Assembly: GCA_027483645.1 (NCBI GenBank)
Contig: JAIXUD010000005.1
Coordinates: 1 to 64,000 of the forward strand
DNA: 64,000 bases
Reading direction: 5' to 3'
DNA from: Sphingobacteriales bacterium
GTDB lineage: Bacteria > Bacteroidota > Bacteroidia > Chitinophagales > CAIOSU01
Part shown: positions 61,880-64,000 of the stretch, piece after piece
How the letters are laid out: each line of letters starts with the position of its first letter
Numbering within the stretch: position 1 is the stretch's first letter
Position numbers and translations under genes: made by a program
The notes under the pieces: generated by a model
Seen by the model: the letters and a program-made list of their open reading frames with translations, nothing else
Told to the model about the DNA's origin: nothing
The model's database searches: none

Positions 61880-61887
61880 TAACTTTG
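61880..61887 (+). promoter_or_regulatory. -7 element of glnS
   Basis: TAACTTTG is a perfect TAnnTTTG element 22 bases before the glnS ATG at 61910. The -33 element is weak. Confidence 0.45.
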
Positions 61888-61909
61888 CCATACTGTAATA
61901 TACGCTACT

Positions 61910-63565
61910 ATGGACGAGGTAAAATCATTGAATTTTTTGGAGGAGATTGTAGAGAAGGATTTGGCCAGCGGCAAGCACCAAAGCATTCTTACGCGTTTTC
62001 CGCCGGAGCCTAATGGCTACTTGCACATTGGGCATGCAAAATCTATTTGCCTCAACTTTGGTTTGGCGAAGCGCTACAATGGCAAAACCAACTTGCGCTT
62101 TGACGATACCAACCCCGTAACCGAGGATACCGAGTACGTAGAGAGCATCAAAAACGATATTAAATGGCTGGGCTTTGAATGGGCCGATGAGTTTTATGCC
62201 AGCGATTACTTTGGCAAGCTATACGACTTTGCAGTGGAGCTGATAAAGCAAGGCCTTGCCTATGTGGACGATAGCACTGCCGAGCAAATTGCGGCCATGA
62301 AAGGCACCCCAACAGAACCCGGCAAGGATAGCCCATACCGCAGCCGCACAGTGGAAGAGAACCTGGACCTTTTTGAGCGCATGAAAAATGGCGAGTTTAA
62401 AGAAGGTGAAAAAACCCTACGTGCGAAGGTGGACATGGCCTCGCCGAATATGCAGTTGCGCGACCCGCTGATGTACCGCATTAAGTTTGCGCACCATCAC
62501 CGCACTGGCAACCAATGGTGCATATACCCGATGTACGATTTCGCACATGGCCAGAGCGATGCCATTGAGCACATCACCCACTCCATTTGTACACTCGAGT
62601 TCAGCAGCCACAGGCCGCTGTACGATTGGTTTATACAGCAACTAAGCTTGTTCCCAAGCCACCAATATGAGTTTGCGCGCCTCAACCTTACCTACACGGT
62701 AATGAGCAAGCGCAAACTACTGCAACTGGTAAACGAAAAACACGTAACGGGTTGGGACGACCCCCGTATGCCTACCATCTCTGGTTTCCGCCGCCGCGGC
62801 TATACGCCTGAGTCTATCCGTGAGTTTTGCGATAGGGTGGGCATTGCGCAGCGCGAAAACCTGATTGACGTAGCCTTGTTGGAGTTCTGTATCCGCGAGC
62901 ACTTGAATCGCATTGCACAACGCCGCATGGTAGTGTTTGACCCCGTGAAAGTGGTTATCACCAACTGGCCTGCAGGTAAAGTAGATGAGATAGAAAGCGA
63001 GAACAACCCTGAGGATGAAAACGCCGGCAACCGCACCGTGCCTTTCAGCGGGGAGTTATACATTGAGCGCGACGACTTTATGGAAGAGGCGCCTAAGAAG
63101 TACTTCCGCTTGGCTATTGGGCAATATGTGCGCCTGAAAAGTGGCTATGTTATCAAAGGCGAATCGGTAACGAAGGATGCCGACGGTAACATTACTGAGA
63201 TACAGGCTACTTACCTACCCGAAAGCCGCAGTGGTAGCGATACCAGTGGGCTAAAGGTACAAGGTACGCTGCACTGGGTAAGCGCCCAACATGCAGTGAA
63301 GATCACCGTGCGCGAGTACGACCGTCTTTTCCAAGTTGAAAATGTAGGCGCATCGGACCTCGACTTTAAGGAACTACTGAACCCCAACAGCCTGAAAGTG
63401 GTAGAAGCATACGCAGAACCAGCTTTGCTAAAAGCCCATGGCGATGAGCGATACCAGTTTATGCGCAAAGGCTACTTTACTTTGGATAAAGACTCAAAGG
63501 GTACTGACCTTATCTTCAATCGTACGGTAGGCTTAAAGGATACTTGGGCGAAGGCCGCTAAATAA
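61910..63565 (+). CDS. glnS: Glutaminyl-tRNA synthetase
   Basis: Charges tRNA(Gln) directly. Class I signature HIGH at residues 39-42 ([10 protein letters not shown]) and the second signature VMSKR at 264-268. The zinc-free catalytic core has FPPEPNGY and [15 protein letters not shown]-type blocks ([15 protein letters not shown]), followed by the two anticodon-binding barrels ([27 protein letters not shown]). 551 residues is normal. A separate glutamine route via GatCAB is possible, because gatC is also present. The promoter region has a good -7 element. Confidence 0.94.
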   Translation: MDEVKSLNFLEEIVEKDLASGKHQSILTRFPPEPNGYLHIGHAKSICLNFGLAKRYNGKTNLRFDDTNPVTEDTEYVESIKNDIKWLGFEWADEFYASDYFGKLYDFAVELIKQGLAYVDDSTAEQIAAMKGTPTEPGKDSPYRSRTVEENLDLFERMKNGEFKEGEKTLRAKVDMASPNMQLRDPLMYRIKFAHHHRTGNQWCIYPMYDFAHGQSDAIEHITHSICTLEFSSHRPLYDWFIQQLSLFPSHQYEFARLNLTYTVMSKRKLLQLVNEKHVTGWDDPRMPTISGFRRRGYTPESIREFCDRVGIAQRENLIDVALLEFCIREHLNRIAQRRMVVFDPVKVVITNWPAGKVDEIESENNPEDENAGNRTVPFSGELYIERDDFMEEAPKKYFRLAIGQYVRLKSGYVIKGESVTKDADGNITEIQATYLPESRSGSDTSGLKVQGTLHWVSAQHAVKITVREYDRLFQVENVGASDLDFKELLNPNSLKVVEAYAEPALLKAHGDERYQFMRKGYFTLDKDSKGTDLIFNRTVGLKDTWAKAAK

Positions 63566-63745
63566 GCTTTTGCATATCAATTTGCCACTTCGGGTAATGG
63601 TTATCAGTATACTGTACAATGCAAGCATCATCCTATTTACCGGTTGGTTGGTAGCCGCTACAAACTAGGTATCCTATCAGTGGCAGCAATAGTATCTCGT
63701 TTTTTGTAAAAAGATAAAAAGCGGCCTAACATTACCTTTACGTTT

Positions 63746-64000
63746 TTATTTGCCCATAATCACCCGTCGGTGTTCCGACCCCCATTTGTGCAGTGCGAAC
63801 AGCGCATCTCGTAATGTATAACCATAAGCGGTTAACTGGTATTCTACCGTAATTGGCGCAGTATCATACACCGAGCGGGTAAGGATGTTGTTTTGCTCCA
63901 AGTCTTTTAACTCCTTGCTCAACACCTTGCCAGTGATGCCTGGTAGCTCTCGCTGGAGCTCTTTAAAGCGGCGCTTGTTGCCGTGCAACAAGGCCATAAT
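63746..64000 (-). CDS. HxlR-family transcriptional regulator, C-terminal part
   Basis: The winged-helix HxlR domain is seen from its middle: LLHGNKRRFKELQRELPGITGKVLSKELKDLEQNN (recognition helix and wing) and the TAYGYTLRDAL strand, ending HRRVIMGK. The codon before the first internal ATG is ATT, so the true start lies beyond the window end. HxlR regulators often respond to aldehydes or oxidants. The 3' end is 63746. No target gene is visible. Confidence 0.85.
   Translation of the reverse strand: MMALLHGNKRRFKELQRELPGITGKVLSKELKDLEQNNILTRSVYDTAPITVEYQLTAYGYTLRDALFALHKWGSEHRRVIMGK

Overview
The window looks like chromosomal DNA of a free-living or host-associated Bacteroidota bacterium. The signs are a large repeat protein ending in the gliding-motility/T9SS type-B (CHU_C) sorting domain, Omp28-type and DUF6029-type surface proteins, many SPII lipoproteins, a two-domain cyclophilin-FKBP lipoprotein, a CvfB-type S1 protein, and promoters of the TTG/TAnnTTTG type instead of TTGACA/TATAAT. 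Most genes share a moderate-GC codon style. A few stretches (about 0.5-3.3 kb, 22.0-23.7 kb and 52.4-53.6 kb) are visibly AT-richer and look acquired. I saw no rRNA, tRNA or CRISPR array.

Layout. 0-4.4 kb is an accessory patch: the end of an IS3-family element, a one-polypeptide restriction-methylation-specificity enzyme, and a RAYT (Y1 transposase) gene flanked by REP palindromes. 4.4-8.6 kb holds an SRAP protein, the overlapping minus-strand set plsC-gatC-ABC ATPase, a small lipoprotein and a CvfB-like protein. 8.7-12.4 kb is a 1224-residue secreted protein with thirteen 69-residue repeats. 12.5-21.9 kb has mutS, a second REP copy with a RAYT fragment, a RidA protein tail-to-tail with tryptophan 2,3-dioxygenase, and a TlpA / DUF6029 / Omp28 surface set. 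22-31.8 kb has a VWA lipoprotein with a beta-barrel protein, a patatin, an M29 aminopeptidase, a toxin-antitoxin pair, a sugar oxidoreductase-lipoprotein-polyprenyl glycosylphosphotransferase run and a beta-helix lipoprotein.

32-46.5 kb is mainly housekeeping: Nfu-type Fe-S carrier, glycyl-tRNA synthetase, PPIase, an omega-amidase/transaminase pair, mnmE, a low-molecular-weight phosphatase, a C26 glutamine amidotransferase, smpB and an FlK-like thioesterase. 46.8-49.7 kb is a nucleotide-sugar operon (rmlA, an NDP-sugar epimerase/dehydratase, galE). 49.8-52.2 kb has an SDR, a flavodoxin-fold oxidoreductase and a lipoprotein. 52.3-55 kb is the isocitrate dehydrogenase locus. 55-64 kb has a MATE pump, asnS, rpoN with a PAP2-like membrane protein, a lipoprotein, a toxin-antitoxin pair with a broken toxin, glnS and the end of an HxlR regulator.

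The most notable structure is at icd. An intact icd is followed, 1399 bp further on, by a second copy of its last 28 codons, its stop and a matching hairpin terminator. Between the copies lies an AT-rich CoiA-like nuclease gene. This is the pattern left by integration of a small element into the 3' end of icd. The other main items are the two related RAYT/REP loci, a ParE-like toxin interrupted by one amber codon, a 414-bp duplication inside the repeat protein, and several families of intergenic inverted or dispersed repeats.
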